A stretch of DNA of 64,000 nucleotides from contig NC_046676.1 of the NCBI RefSeq assembly GCF_003369915.1, forward strand, positions 7,843,501 to 7,907,500. The letters are read 5' to 3'. The notes under the pieces are model-generated. The model was not told the DNA's origin. It saw only the letters and a program-made list of their open reading frames with translations, and ran no database searches. Below are positions 44,580-56,123 of the stretch, one piece after another. A program made the position numbers and the translations under genes. The DNA comes from Drosophila miranda. Its lineage: Eukaryota; Arthropoda; Insecta; Diptera; Drosophilidae. Position 1 is the stretch's first letter. The number at the start of each line of letters is the position of its first letter.

Positions 44580-45602
44580 TTTATACCCGATACTCAAAAT
44601 GAGTATTGGGGTATATTAGATTTGCGGTAAAAGTGGATGTGTGTAACGTCCAGAAGGAATCGTTTCCGACCCCATAAAGTATATATATTCTTGATCAGCA
44701 TCAATAGCCGAGTCGATTGGGCCCTGTCTGTCTGTCCGTCTGTCCGTCTGTCCGTCCGTCCGTCTGTCCGTCCCCTTCAGCGCCTAGTGCTCAAAGACTA
44801 TAAGAGCTAGAGCAACGATGTTTTGGATCCAGACTTCTGTGATATGTCACTGCTACAAAAATATTTCAAAACTTCGCCCCGCCCACTTCCGCCCCCACAA
44901 AGGACGAAAATCTGTGGCATCTACAATTTTAAAGATATGAGAAAATGACCATATCTTTAAGACTGCGGAATCTGAATTGGATCGTATTATTAAGAAAACA
45001 ATTTCATTCTTTCTCGCTCTGTCTCTCTCTAACACACAGGTTTCATGGTCGGTTTTGCCAATTGCAAAATATGAGTTCAAGGATCTCAGAACCCATAAGA
45101 GCTAGAGCAACCAAATTTGGTATCCACACTCCTGTGATATCGGACCTTGACCGTTTTGTGTCAAAATTTCGCCACACCCCCTTCCGCCCCCGCAAAGGAC
45201 GAAAATCTGGGGCATCCACAAATCTCAGAGACTATTAACGCTAGAGTAACCAAATTTAGTATCCGCACTCCTGTTAGATCTCACTATAAAACGTATATCT
45301 CCAAATTTCGTCCCACCCCCTTCCGCCCACACAAAGGACGAAAATCTGTTGCATCCACAATATTGCAGATTCGAGAAAACTAAAAACGCAGAATCATAGA
45401 TAACGACTATATCTATCTGATTGCTGAATCTGGATCAGATCGGATCATTTTTGTAGCCATAAGCAAGAAATCAATTTGCAGTGGCTACGCAGCGCCCGAC
45501 GTCACGCTCAGACTGATTTTCTGTCTCTCTCTTTTTCGTGTCGTTTAATATTAGCGGCGTCTGCCTAAGGAGAGCCATACTGACTAAGTATCGGGTATAA
45601 AT
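44580..45602. mobile_element. non-autonomous interspersed element with 15-bp inverted ends (DINE-1/ISY-like, tentative)
   Basis: The left end reads TTTATACCCGATACT and the right end AGTATCGGGTATAAA, a perfect 15-bp inverted repeat. Just inside the left end is a small hairpin (ACTCAAAATGAGT). A GTCTGTCCGTCTGTCC tetranucleotide array follows at about 44725-44775. Three diverged subrepeats with CCCCTTCCGCCC-CACAAAGGACGAAAATCTG occur at about 44875, 45175 and 45315. There is no coding capacity. Elements with this look are very abundant in several Drosophila species; naming it DINE-1/ISY is from memory. Confidence 0.6.
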
Positions 45603-46788
45603 GTAGAGTTGCGGTGTCCGCAGCAACTCACAACGTTCCCCCTCGTTTTTTTTTTTTTTTTAGTTTGGAACTAACGTGACAGCATTTTTGCCTGACTGCC
45701 TGTCGCCTGTGTCTATCGAATTTGCATAAAATAAATTTATCAATCCTCGCCTTGAAGTGTAAAAATAAAGTAAAAACAAGCGTTATTTTTGGACGCAGCT
45801 TATGAATATATGACAGATCAATCTAAGAACCCATCGATTGGCTTGTAAGCTACTAAGTATATCCTCAAGTGTGCATCTTCCCAACGAGTTATATGCATTC
45901 ATTAGCTGTCTTGTGGGTGCTGCTGTCATCGCAGGTATTCGAGATATTGCGAATCCAGATTTATGGCTTCGACAGAAGCTTAAAATATTCCTAATAAAGA
46001 TGCGGATGCGGAGGGTATTCGAATAAAGGGGACTTTAAAAGCTGTTGGCTCTTCTTTTCGAATCGGCAATAGTAAACCAATAAAACCCAAGGCTGCTCTT
46101 CGTTTTTCGAAAGAATCCTTAGTTCTTTATTTGCAGCTAAGCCTAACGAATTTTTTTATAGGTCTTCTCAAGTGTTTACGTAATTTCCGACGCGAACGGA
46201 CGTGAACGCTAACCCGTCTCATAAGCTGGTTCGGGTGGCTGGCCATCGTCTTCGTCGACGTCATCGCTTATATATGTATAATGTGTAAATGTTCCTAATT
46301 TACAGACTATTTACACAAAGTTTGCTGTGGATAATTAGTATTCCTGTATATTATTTCTTGTATGTTTTTTTTTACATTTTCTTTCATTTCATTGATAAAT
46401 CGACGATATCACATGAGTCCGAAAATGGCAAAGTTCCGGCGACTAAAAGATCTGAAGAAATTCGTGTCAAAGTGAAAGTGGAAGAAAGCAAGATAGCAGA
46501 CAACATGAAGTAATAGAGTCAATGTATTGGTTGTGTGTGTGTGTGTGTTTCGTGTCATGTCCCTCAATTCCGTTTGAGATTGTGTTCTTCAGTCAAATCC
46601 ACTAACAACCTCCTGGGGAGGCTTCAGCCCTTGTGTGATTGTCTAGATAGTGGGGGGAGAGCAGATAATGGGGTGTACGAGCATATTGTGGTAACAGCAA
46701 CAGAGCAGCATCACATCGACCGTAGAGTATATCAGGATCAGAATGTTGGCATGGGTCGGACTGGAAGGAATCATCCAGAGGAAGCGCC
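45603..46788. other. intergenic, no gene recognised
   Basis: A T-run at 45645-45660 follows the mobile element. The rest has no supported gene; a small open frame at 45838-46026 resembles nothing I know. A TG run lies near 46532-46547. Confidence 0.45.
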
Positions 46789-49100
46789 TTAACGGCGCTT
46801 GGCTGGCGGCAGACTCAGCAGATAGTCGAGGGCCTTCTGGATCGCTGGCGGGATTGGTGGCGGAGTCGGCAAATGGTCGCCCTGTGGCTGGAAACCGTTC
46901 TCATCATCGGCCGAGTAGTTCAGGGTAATCAGATTTCCTTCCGGCGAGGTGTAGGAGACAGAGCCCCTGGCGATGATTACGTCGCTGCTGTCCGGGGAGG
47001 TAGCCTTCTTCAGGGTGCCAGTTTCTTCGGCCTTGATTCCGTTGGCCGTCTCATAGCTGCAAGTACCAGGCATCGCAACCGAAATGAACGAAAGAAAGAA
47101 ATAAAAACCAATTTTCAAATGGTTTTGCCAAATTCACCTTGAAATCTTGCGAAATTTCTTTGACAATATTAATTTAAGTTCGCGATTTCTGTTTAAAATG
47201 AATGTCTTTTTTTTTATATTTGAATGAGTCACTAACTGGCGCTAGACGTTTTTTATACCCGCATTCCAAGCCATAATGCTGCGCCTAACAGTCACCACAA
47301 AAACTCTGTTATAGGTTAACAGCGCTGCGCTAATTCCTAACAGGTGCTAGTGCACAACAGCTGATTGGTATAAAAGTGTTTGCACCGTACCGAACAAAAC
47401 ATAACGGGTCTGGAGCATGATGAAATTATAATAATAAGTATTAACATTATATTATAATATAATATTGTAGTATATAATTATATAGTAATAGTATAATTTC
47501 ATCATGGTCTATTAAATTTTCATTCATATCCGTGTCACTTATTCGCTTTCAAACAATTTCTATTTGGCTTCAATTAAATTTTAGACACAATCCCAAAACA
47601 AGGGAGTCCTTAAAATTAGCCAGTCATATAGAAAATCAATTAATCAATCGGATAAAATAATGTGATCAGGACTGAGAATCCTGTCTAGCTATTTATATCA
47701 AATCGAATATAAAAATCGACGAATTTGACTTCCTTGAACAAATGACCTACGAAAATTATGAATCTTGAAGAATTATTAGCGCAGTTTAGGTGAAAGATGC
47801 AAAGATGAAGGATGGGCTTTCATTTTATTTTGTAGTTTTATCTTTGGGAATCCAAGCATTTGTTAGAGCAATAAGAATTCTATAGTAGGATAATATGGAG
47901 TCAAACTTACGCATAATTGTAGGAACCATCTGGTTCGATGTTGGACTCCTGGCTGATGATCGCAATGGGCTCCTCGGCCCGCTGCGGTGCCGCCTCAACC
48001 AGGCACATCAGCGCCGTGGCGACCAGGCACAAAACGAACTGCAAAGGGAAGACAGGCAGGAAGGCATTGAGAGTGTTTCAGCGAGTGTTGGCCGCAAATG
48101 TTACTCGAGTTAGTAAACATCTTGAAATCGTGCTCCGATGATATTATGCAAGGCCCCCCACCCCGCCACTTGTTTACCTGGGAGCCGAGATTTATTGCCT
48201 TAGCGCTTTTATTTGCTGTTCTCACATACTATGTTTTAGACACCTTTTGAGGTCGGCAAATAGATGCCAATTAAATATTTTCCACATTTCCACACACACG
48301 ACGTATTCCCAATTAACTTGTGCACAAAAGTGCATTGAAAATTGTGGGGCGTGGTCGGTCGTCCGTCTCATCTCTGTCGCCGCCATCGTCGCCGTCGCCG
48401 TTGCCATCATCGTCACCTTCCCAGTCTCTGTTTCTTTCGAAACCTATGTAGGTTCACCCCAGATCGACTCTTGGGCAATTGGCTGCCCAAAAACACTTTG
48501 AATGGAACTTGGTTTGGGTTTCGGTTCCATTTTCGTGTCTGAACTTTTCAGTTTAATGTGCCGGCCAGATGGACAGCTGCCAGGTGTTGGTCTGACCTTT
48601 GAATTGCATGCGGGCCCGAGCTCTACTGAGAGCCATTTCGAGCACACGTCTTCGCTGCATCCATTAATTGCCTTTGCCTTTTAGCCGCTCTAAATGGCAA
48701 ACTGTTGCTGCTGCCACCGCTGGTCCCCTGTTCCCTAAGCTGCCACGCCTGGGGAGTACTTTTATTGCGGAAGTTATGACGAAGGTCCCTGAAGGGTCTT
48801 GAAGGGTCTTGAAGGGTCTTGAAGGGTCTTATGTGTTAATGTGCGTTTTAGCGGTGTACGATTTTACGATTGATTTATGCTGTCTGCACTTTTACTACTC
48901 AAATGTGTGTCTGGCTCCGTCTAGGAGTAGGTGTGGCACAGAATTAATGAAAGCTGTGTGAGGATAATGAAAGGTATCGTATCCTTTCATTTGCCTCTTC
49001 TAATCATGTTTCTATTTATCCAATCCCACATTGCTCATCCAATCCTTTTCAACAACTGTTTTAAATCCCCAAACTTGTGCTATTCACTTACATTTTTCAT
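46789..49100 (-). CDS. Cpr49Ae: RR-1 cuticle protein, probable Cpr49Ae
   Basis: Exons 47911-48038 and 46789-47056 are firm. They encode [16 protein letters not shown], then [39 protein letters not shown] and [20 protein letters not shown], an RR-1 chitin-binding protein ending in LSLPPAKRR. The second coding exon starts in phase 0 without an ATG, so a tiny first exon is needed. The best candidate is 49092-49100 (ATG AAA AAT|GTAAGT), which gives signal peptide [19 protein letters not shown] and a 134-residue protein. A minus-strand TATAAATA at 49225-49232 supports that start. The first intron is then about 1.05 kb and the second, with an R1 repeat fragment and an AT hairpin, about 0.85 kb. An extra Asp in ADDENGF is unusual. 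Confidence 0.8.
47416..47506. repeat. AT-rich inverted repeat, possible hairpin
   Basis: Perfect 15-bp arms (CATGATGAAATTATA at 47416-47430 and its complement at 47492-47506) flank about 60 bp of almost pure A/T. It lies in an intron of the cuticle gene Cpr49Ae. Confidence 0.7.
47510..47740 (-). repeat. fragment of interspersed repeat R1
   Basis: It carries, inverted, the CTTTCAAACAATTTCTATTT motif of the copies at 15072 and 24005. It also has CCAGTCATATAGAAAATCAATTAATCAA, like 5632-5665. It is intronic in Cpr49Ae. Confidence 0.55.
48791..48830. repeat. four-copy 10-bp tandem repeat
   Basis: GAAGGGTCTT is repeated four times exactly, with a partial imperfect unit before it. It lies in the long first intron of Cpr49Ae. 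Confidence 0.85.
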
Positions 49101-49224
49101 GTTGTTCCACACACAATATTGTAATCCAAAGGCAGAATTATCCTTTCGGCTTGGGCCTAGCACTGGAGTTGTTAATTGAACAAACGTTTTCTATTTAATG
49201 ATACCCAATGCCGGCAGGTGAGTC

Positions 49225-49232
49225 TATTTATA
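49225..49232 (-). promoter_or_regulatory. TATA box of Cpr49Ae
   Basis: TATAAATA on the minus strand, about 125 bp upstream of the proposed 9-nt first coding exon, which it helps to support. Confidence 0.5.
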
Positions 49233-52200
49233 CGAAAATGCACGGTGCGGCGGTCGCCTGCCAGCAGTGCAGTTGGCAGAGCATCGCAAACACACACACA
49301 CACACAGACGGAGGCAAGCATCTACTACACGAGTACGAATCCAAACCAATAGAGTGCGCGGGCGGTGGGCGGGTGGCGGTATGTGGAGGCAAAAAAGAGA
49401 GAAGAAAAACTAAACTAAAGATTCAACGCCTAAGTCGCCGATGTCGACGGCGCAGCGCTCGGAAAGAGCAGCAGAGGCAGAGAGTCAGTCTGTCCACAGG
49501 CCCCGGCCGCTAGGAGGCACCGGAGGGGTAGGCAGGCAGGCATGCAGGCAGAGCCACGACGCTCAGCTGTTCTGGGCAAGCAGTTCAGAATCAACTTTGT
49601 ACTAAGTTTAATTTATGCAATTGTTTCAGGTTTTTGCAGACAGACTGCACATTTAAATAGATTGCCGGTAATGGTAATTGCATCAGCCAGCGGAAATAGT
49701 AAGGCACCAAGAAAACACCGAACAAACGGCCAACGAAAAATGGTCTTAGGTTTAATGATACTGGGGAGGGATATCGGTATCACTCCCATCAGGCCCGGCG
49801 GCGCTGCCACCTGACTCGAAATGGGGCAGCGTCAGAGTTTTCGTGGACTTAAATGCGCTTCCATTAATCGTCTATTGGCATCAAAGTCAGGCGGCAAGAC
49901 CCTCAGACTGAGGCTGCAGTTGCAGTCGAAGCTGTGCAGGAGGTCAAAATGCCAGAAATTGCTAAACGCCAAGGGGCCATCGTCGTCGTCGTCGTCGTCG
50001 TCGTCGTCATCATCGTCGCTGCCAAAGTGTAGGCGCGTCTAATGAATACTTAGCCTGGGCCAGCAGATGGGGCCAGACTTTGACTCCAAGATTCCAAGAC
50101 TCCGACTCTAGCCCCGACACAGACGGCGGCAGAATTTCGTGACAAGATTGTCCCAAAGATTGTGAGCATATACTCGTACTATTGCTATTGTATTGCTATT
50201 GTCTTTGGCAACCGAAAATCCAAGCTTGTTTTCGGCTAAAGTTGGATTCGAAGTGGAGGTCCAACTCGGGTGCTGTTTGCCTGATGATTGTTTCCCTCGG
50301 CGTTTCTGGTGGCCGTAATTGTGAAGACATTCGGCTGCAATAATTATAATATTTATTGTTCTACTTTTTAATATGTTTAATTTAGGATCGCTCGCTCGCT
50401 GCTCACTGAATTTCCGCTCCGAGATGAGGGCTTTTTGTGTGCAAATTTTGTTGGGCAAGAACCTTGAAATATGTATTACGCATGACTTCTCTGATTACGA
50501 GACACAAACTACACAGATGCCACAAAATGTCAGTCGCTGTCTGCCGTCTGGTTCTGGTACTTTTCTTCAACCTGTTCTCGCCCCGCTGTCCACTCTGAAG
50601 GTCGCGTCGGGTTCTTTATGGCACACAACGTAATGTAATTTGTTTTAAAGATGTTTGCGCAGCGTCTGCAATTTAATACCCAACAAAGAGCAGGGTATAA
50701 TGCGCCAGCGGTACACTCAAAACATAAAGTTCGCAACGAACCTCGTTAAATTAAACTATTTTGAATGGTCAAAAAATGAAGAGGACTTAATTTAAGTTTC
50801 ACTAAAATGAGTCTTGAATTCACCACCAACAACCAATTGATGAAATATTTGAGAAGACTAATCTGGGTCTGGAATAAAAGTCTCAGGTCACCAACAGATC
50901 CCTACCAGAGTATTTAGAGCTCGACTCTCCACCTGAATAGGCCCGCGTTGATTTAGCTGTTGCGTAAGAAGCTAGAGCCGCCTTTGGCATGGTCTTCGGT
51001 CTGGCCTGGCATACTTTGAAACGGCTAATGCTAATGTCAATGAAGGCATAAATAAATAATTGCGCATAGCTGGGGCTGAAGCAGCAGTAGCACTCAATGG
51101 CTGGAGACGCTGCATCGCTGCATCGCTGCACCACTGCTCCGATGCACCGCTGCACTGCTGCAGACGTCGAACCAGTTGCGGTGGTTAAATGTCAGTGGTT
51201 CTGGTCATGTCGAGAAAACAGCTACTGCACCGCTGCGGGTATCACGCGGAGATTACGCGGAGCATGGGGCTCGGATCTTGGAATGGGCAATGGTTACCCG
51301 CGCGGGGGACGTCGGTGCTGCCCATTTCATGGTCAAGGATGCACTTGAGTAACTTTGCTCCGCTTTGCCAGCGTAAACTGGTTCGCCTTTGTCTGGTGTG
51401 GTCAGGGAAGCTGAACTGGTAACTGGAGCTCTGTCGGGGCTGAATCATCTTCTGACCTTGAAGCCAGCAGCATTGGAATGGGTTCTATGACGCCGACTAA
51501 AATGCAGTTGCAGTTTATGCTGATATCGATGCTAATCCGTCTGGGTACGCGTCGGAGTAGGGGTATCTTTGGGCACAGTTCATAGTCTTCGCATTAATGT
51601 GATTTATGCAAATTGACAGCGGTCTTAAATGGCAGAGGGATCGATCCGCAGCACGTGGGCATCGTCGATTACGAATCATGGCTAATTAATGCAAATCGCG
51701 GCCAAGACATTTGATATGCGGGAGTGGGTCTTCTAGCAACTCCCCAATTGTCATATGTCAAGTGAAGCTAAACACTTTTGTTTCGCCATTTTAACTAATA
51801 TTAAGAACAAACGGAATTCAAAAGTGTTCGGAAATCAAGTTAATCGATTGGCTTACACGATTTGTCAATACTTACATGCATACTTATGTATAATTGCCTC
51901 TTGAATAAACGATGTTCTAATTGTTTTGCCACTCAAGTGTGAGGTAATTAGTTTTATTACCCCAAGCCGTTGATGGGTGTATGATTTACGTATATTAATA
52001 TTTGAGTACTTTATGTATTAGCAATCAGCACAGAGGTACTGATCTAATACAGTAGGACTATCGAACATCTAAATTGAAAGTTTGTTATTCTTTTGCCACG
52101 AGCCGATCTACACGAAACCATTATTTAGTTTGGATTACATGATAAATTCATTGGTTAGACATTTATCAAGCCCTCAGATAACGAGTTTGGCTCTATCTTC

Positions 52201-53212
52201 CGATAGATGAAGCGAATTAGGAGCTGACATAATTCCGGAGTGAATATTTAAAGACTGAAGCTAAATAAATTCGAGCAAATTAATTGGATGGCAAATATTC
52301 AACGGCTCGTTTATGTAAAACAGCCAATAAAGATCTTTTGTTTGGGCTTTGGGCTAATCTGTTTAACGCATTCCGCAGATCTTCTTCCAAAAAGACCCAA
52401 GACTCCAGCAATGGAACCATAAAGTCTCCGAATGGGCAGCGCTTGGACATTTATGGGTCCGGTTGAGAGCAAAGTGTGGTTTCGATTTGAATGGAAACCG
52501 AGTTTGTTTGGACCTTTGGGTGTCAAATTCTGATTGCTTACTGATCTCAATTTGTACGAGACTCTACGATACTTTGTATGCAAATTTTATTATATCAAAT
52601 GAGCCATATTCTCGTTTTAAGATAGGCATAAAAGGTTCCAATTAATAAAACAAAAGTGGAATTTTTAACTATTCTTGGCCGGCTGGCACGTGACTTTGGC
52701 TGGACAGTGTAGCTGCAATCACAGCGCTATTGTTGCACTTGTTGACTGCTGTCAAATCGCACGCGAAATGTGAAGGCCGGCTATGCAATCGAGATGACTC
52801 CCCTCCCCAGCCCGAATGCCCCAACACTACTCTCCACTCCATGTATCATCTCCAACGCCAACTCCAACTTCATTCATATTCATTCATGGGGCCGTGTCTC
52901 AGTCGCCCCATTCATGCTTTATTCACCTCAATTTCTGATGGAAATAATAAATTAAATTTGACTGAATCGAGTTGAGGTGAAGAGTGGGAAAACATGGGAA
53001 AATATATACAAAGAATATGCTGAAAGAGATCCAGTTGTGGATTAGAAAACTCTGACATACGAGTATATTTCAATAAACATAATTGCTTTAAAAAAAAGTT
53101 TATTAGCTAGCGATTAAATGAAAATACAAATTAATAAAATCAAGGAAATTTTTCTATGCATAGAATAAATAATAATTGACGTTTAAACATATTCTATATC
53201 CTGAAGAATAGA
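49233..53212. other. about 4 kb without a supported gene
   Basis: The region between Cpr49Ae and Or49a. Simple repeats include an ACAC run (49273-49287), a TCG run (49980-50012) and a GCATCGCT/GCACCGCT run (51107-51160). Several open frames are basic and low in complexity and are not credible. Cuticle-gene enhancers are plausible but none can be named. Confidence 0.5.
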
Positions 53213-54604
53213 TCATTTTCCCACAGTTTGTCGCATAGCCGCAAAGAATCGATAGGTGATGGTCATCAACTGTCAAACCAGTTGGAAAATTATTCAAATT
53301 ATAACAAAAAAAGAGAGGTTTACCCACGATCTTAAAGGTGTCAAGGGATATAATGATAATACCCTTTGCGGATATCTCCACGGGACGCTGGGCGCGAGCC
53401 ATAATAAGGAGGAGGTCTTTCTTATAGCGTATGGATCCATCATACCAATATTGCGAATAGGCAGCCATGGAAATGCTGGAACTCTGAAGGGGAAAAGTTT
53501 GGTGTTAACCGAGATTATATATATGTATGTACTTCGTACCAAGTCGATCAGCCGCTGCCCATAGGAGCTGACCATATAGAACTGGGCAGAAACGACGGCG
53601 AAGATGATCATGTAGGACATTCCCTCCTCATTTCGGCCTTCGACAACGGTGTAGAAGCCAATGCAGCAGAGCAGACTGGCTGTGGTAAAAAGATTGGAGG
53701 CCAAGAGAATGCCAAACATCTGATTCACCTCCTTGTGCAACCTTTAACAAAGTGCAAAGCCTCAGCAGTTATTAAATATCCGTGATGTGAAAAATTCCCA
53801 CCTGAGGATCAGCTGATGTTTCTGCACGAGGCTGGCCAAGAACTCACAATCCTCTCTTTCTCGTTCTCGACTCGGAAGGTATGCGGCCAGCTTCTTGGCC
53901 AGATATCCAAAGTGCATGCAGATCTGGCTCGAGACACACATCATCCAGAGGTCTGCGCCTACACTGACATTGACGACGAATTGGCTGTAGGTGAAGTCCA
54001 TGAAATAGGCTACCGCATAGCCTAGGGGAGTATCCGAGCTGAAGCAGAGCTGCGTTGGAAAGGTCCGTAGAAAGGGAAAATGTCCCTTTAGAAAATACAT
54101 CATAAACGACTGAAGAAGAGGCCCTATTGCCATCACGGCCATGATGAGGTAGTAAGAGTACAACACATATCGCGTCGATCGGGGAAGATAGTATCTGTTA
54201 ACCTCATACTCCCTCCGAAGCGACTCGTCCGCAGGATACAATTCCTTCAAACTTAGGATAAGCGCACGCAGTCGTTTACGGTAGATTATTAGGGTGACGA
54301 ACTTCACTGCTGCACTGAGCATGTAGAAAAAGTGGAGGGCCCGGCGCATGATTTTGGATGGACTCCCGGCCACAGACTCCACCTGGAGACACTCGAGGGC
54401 CACGAATAAAGCCTCATAAGAGCTGCTGGCAATGCATACGAAAAAGTAGCAGCGGAGGAGAGCCTTCTGCCACGATGGCCTGGCCGAGTCCAGAAAGTCG
54501 TATCCCAATGTCTTGAACATTATGTTCGCCAAAAAGGTGAAGTCCTGGTATTCGCGTTGCTTCTCCTGCATCTTTTTGTTTTGCCGCTTTTCGACTTCTG
54601 ACAT
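53213..54604 (-). CDS. Or49a: odorant receptor Or49a
   Basis: Exons 53802-54604, 53540-53741, 53328-53483 and 53213-53269 give 405 residues. The insect 7-transmembrane odorant receptor family forms ligand-gated cation channels with Orco in sensory neuron membranes. Matches to the D. melanogaster protein as I remember it are strong: SPSKIMRxxLHFFYMLS, DLWMMCVSSQIxMHxGYLA, LLASNLFTTxxLLCC and the C-terminal RPxEISAxGIIIISLDTFKI. The last exon is 57 nt and encodes MTITYRFFAAMRQTVGK. All four exons join in frame. The N-terminus is about ten residues longer than the one I recall (MSEVEKRQNKKMQEKQREYQ); a later start is possible. In melanogaster this receptor is a larval and adult sensor of parasitoid-wasp odours. 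Confidence 0.92.
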
Positions 54605-54660
54605 TTTGAAAGGTTTGTATTCCAGCTCTTAACTGGTTTGTGTTTTTCGACAATCGTAGG

Positions 54661-54667
54661 CTTTATA
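54661..54667 (-). promoter_or_regulatory. possible TATA box of Or49a
   Basis: TATAAAG on the minus strand, 57 bp upstream of the ATG. Chemoreceptor promoters often lack TATA, so this is tentative. Confidence 0.3.
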
Positions 54668-55423
54668 CCCTAAAAGGGAGGAAAACGTCCATCGATTGTC
54701 CTATACATAATTGTCCATTGAATAATTGATGTTCTAATTGTTTTGTTAAATATGAGGTAATTATAAAGTTGTTGGTGCGATGACTATACGTATTATACAG
54801 CCTTGATTAATAAATAATTGCAGTGAAATTAATTGGAATTAGATCCGAATCAATTGATGTTTAGGTATAACTTTTCATACATGCTGTTATCAAAAAACTA
54901 TTCATCATTGATTAAATCTGGTCCTAAGGATACTAAAAGTTGTTTAGTTAATATAACATGCAATTATATAAAGAAAGTTAATTATTATGTGTTTTCCAAT
55001 AGTGCTCACTGGGAGAAGCTGGAAAATAATGGAAACATTTATATATAATTTATTCAGTGCCTTCTCGAATTTCACTACTGAATATATAAAATTCATATAG
55101 CAGACATTTGCATATACAACTTCTTATGGTTAGGCAAACACTTAACGCCCCCCCACTGTGTTTTAGCCATTTTATTCGATTGCCTTGCCAACCGTTTTGC
55201 CGCATTTTGGCAGCGATTGGCTCAATAGTGGCTCCACTCTTTGCTCTTGATTTTAATTATTTATACAGTCAGCAAATTATAATAAAAAACAATCTAAATT
55301 CTAAACGGAAATTGACACAACTCTCCGTTCGCAAAAGTTAGAGATGAGCGTTGACCGAATACAATGAACTTTATGGACTATAGACTGAAATTTGATGCTT
55401 ATGCTAAATTGGTCAAAGTTGGT
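54668..55423. other. divergent intergenic region Or49a / Cpr49Ad
   Basis: AT-rich. No gene is supported; it must hold the upstream sequences of both divergent genes. Confidence 0.5.
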
Positions 55424-55430
55424 TATAAAA
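55424..55430 (+). promoter_or_regulatory. TATA box of Cpr49Ad
   Basis: TATAAAA, 69 bp before the ATG, with an initiator-like TTACAGTTCTG about 30 bp downstream. Confidence 0.6.
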
Positions 55431-55498
55431 CGATCCGTCGGTCTGCGAAACTGTTACAGTTCTGTCGGGTAGATCAGCGTTGAAAGTTGTTATTAAAA

Positions 55499-56123
55499 AT
55501 GTCTCTAAAACTGGTAAATCATAGTGTGCCCTCCAGGAGGTGATGTGTTCTAATCTAAAGTTGATGTGTTTGCAGTTGTCGTGCCTTTTCGTGCTGGTTT
55601 TGGCCGCGATCGCCTGCGAGGGGCAGACCCAATACAATCCGTATCTGAGGAACCCTTACTACAGGGACCTGTACTACAAAAACCGCGATCTGTACAATCT
55701 GCGCCGCTACTACGACGGCTTCTACAAAAAGTACAACCCCTTCATTGCCAACGCCCGGGCCCGCGTTGTGGCCCAGTCCAACGAGGCCAACTACGGCACG
55801 GGATCCTATGTCTACAACTATGAGACGGAGAACGGCATCCACGGCGAGGAGCGCGGTGTGCCCGTCAATATAGGCAACCAGGAGCAGGAGGAACAGGTCG
55901 AGGGTGCCTACTCCTACATCTCGCCGGAGGGTCTGCGCGTGGGCGTCAAATACGTGGCCGATGCCAACGGCTTCCGTCCAGTGATCACCTGTTAGTATGC
56001 CCAGTATGATATTGCATGAGCTAAACTCTACAGTGATGTATTTCTCTTTCAGATGATGGCGTAAACTCTGCCTTCTATGCCAGCCAGCCTGCCCCGGCAA
56101 ATGTGGTCTACACGAAGCATTGA
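55499..56123 (+). CDS. Cpr49Ad: cuticle protein of the RR family, probable Cpr49Ad
   Basis: Exons 55499-55513 (MSLKL), 55576-55990 and 56053-56123 give 166 residues, the length I recall for Cpr49Ad. The signal peptide is MSLKLLSCLFVLVLAAIACE. A Tyr/Arg-rich segment (NPYLRNPYYRDLYYKNRDLY) follows, unlike the other members. Then comes an RR domain: GSYVYNYETENGIHGEERGV, GAYSYISPEGLRVGVKYVAD, ANGFRPVITYDG. The last exon ends VVYTKH. AATAAA is at 56178-56183. It is the only plus-strand gene of the cluster here. Confidence 0.88.

Noticed and set aside
44580-45602. LTR retroelement as explanation of the repeat
   Set aside because: The ends are inverted rather than direct repeats, the element is only about 1 kb and there is no coding region.
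48791-48830. Four 10-bp repeats considered as a CRISPR-like or regulatory array
   Set aside because: The units are contiguous without spacers and too short; this is an ordinary minisatellite.
49208-50042. Several Arg/Lys/Ser-rich open frames
   Set aside because: Low complexity, including a TCG run. No start context, no homology, no splice support.
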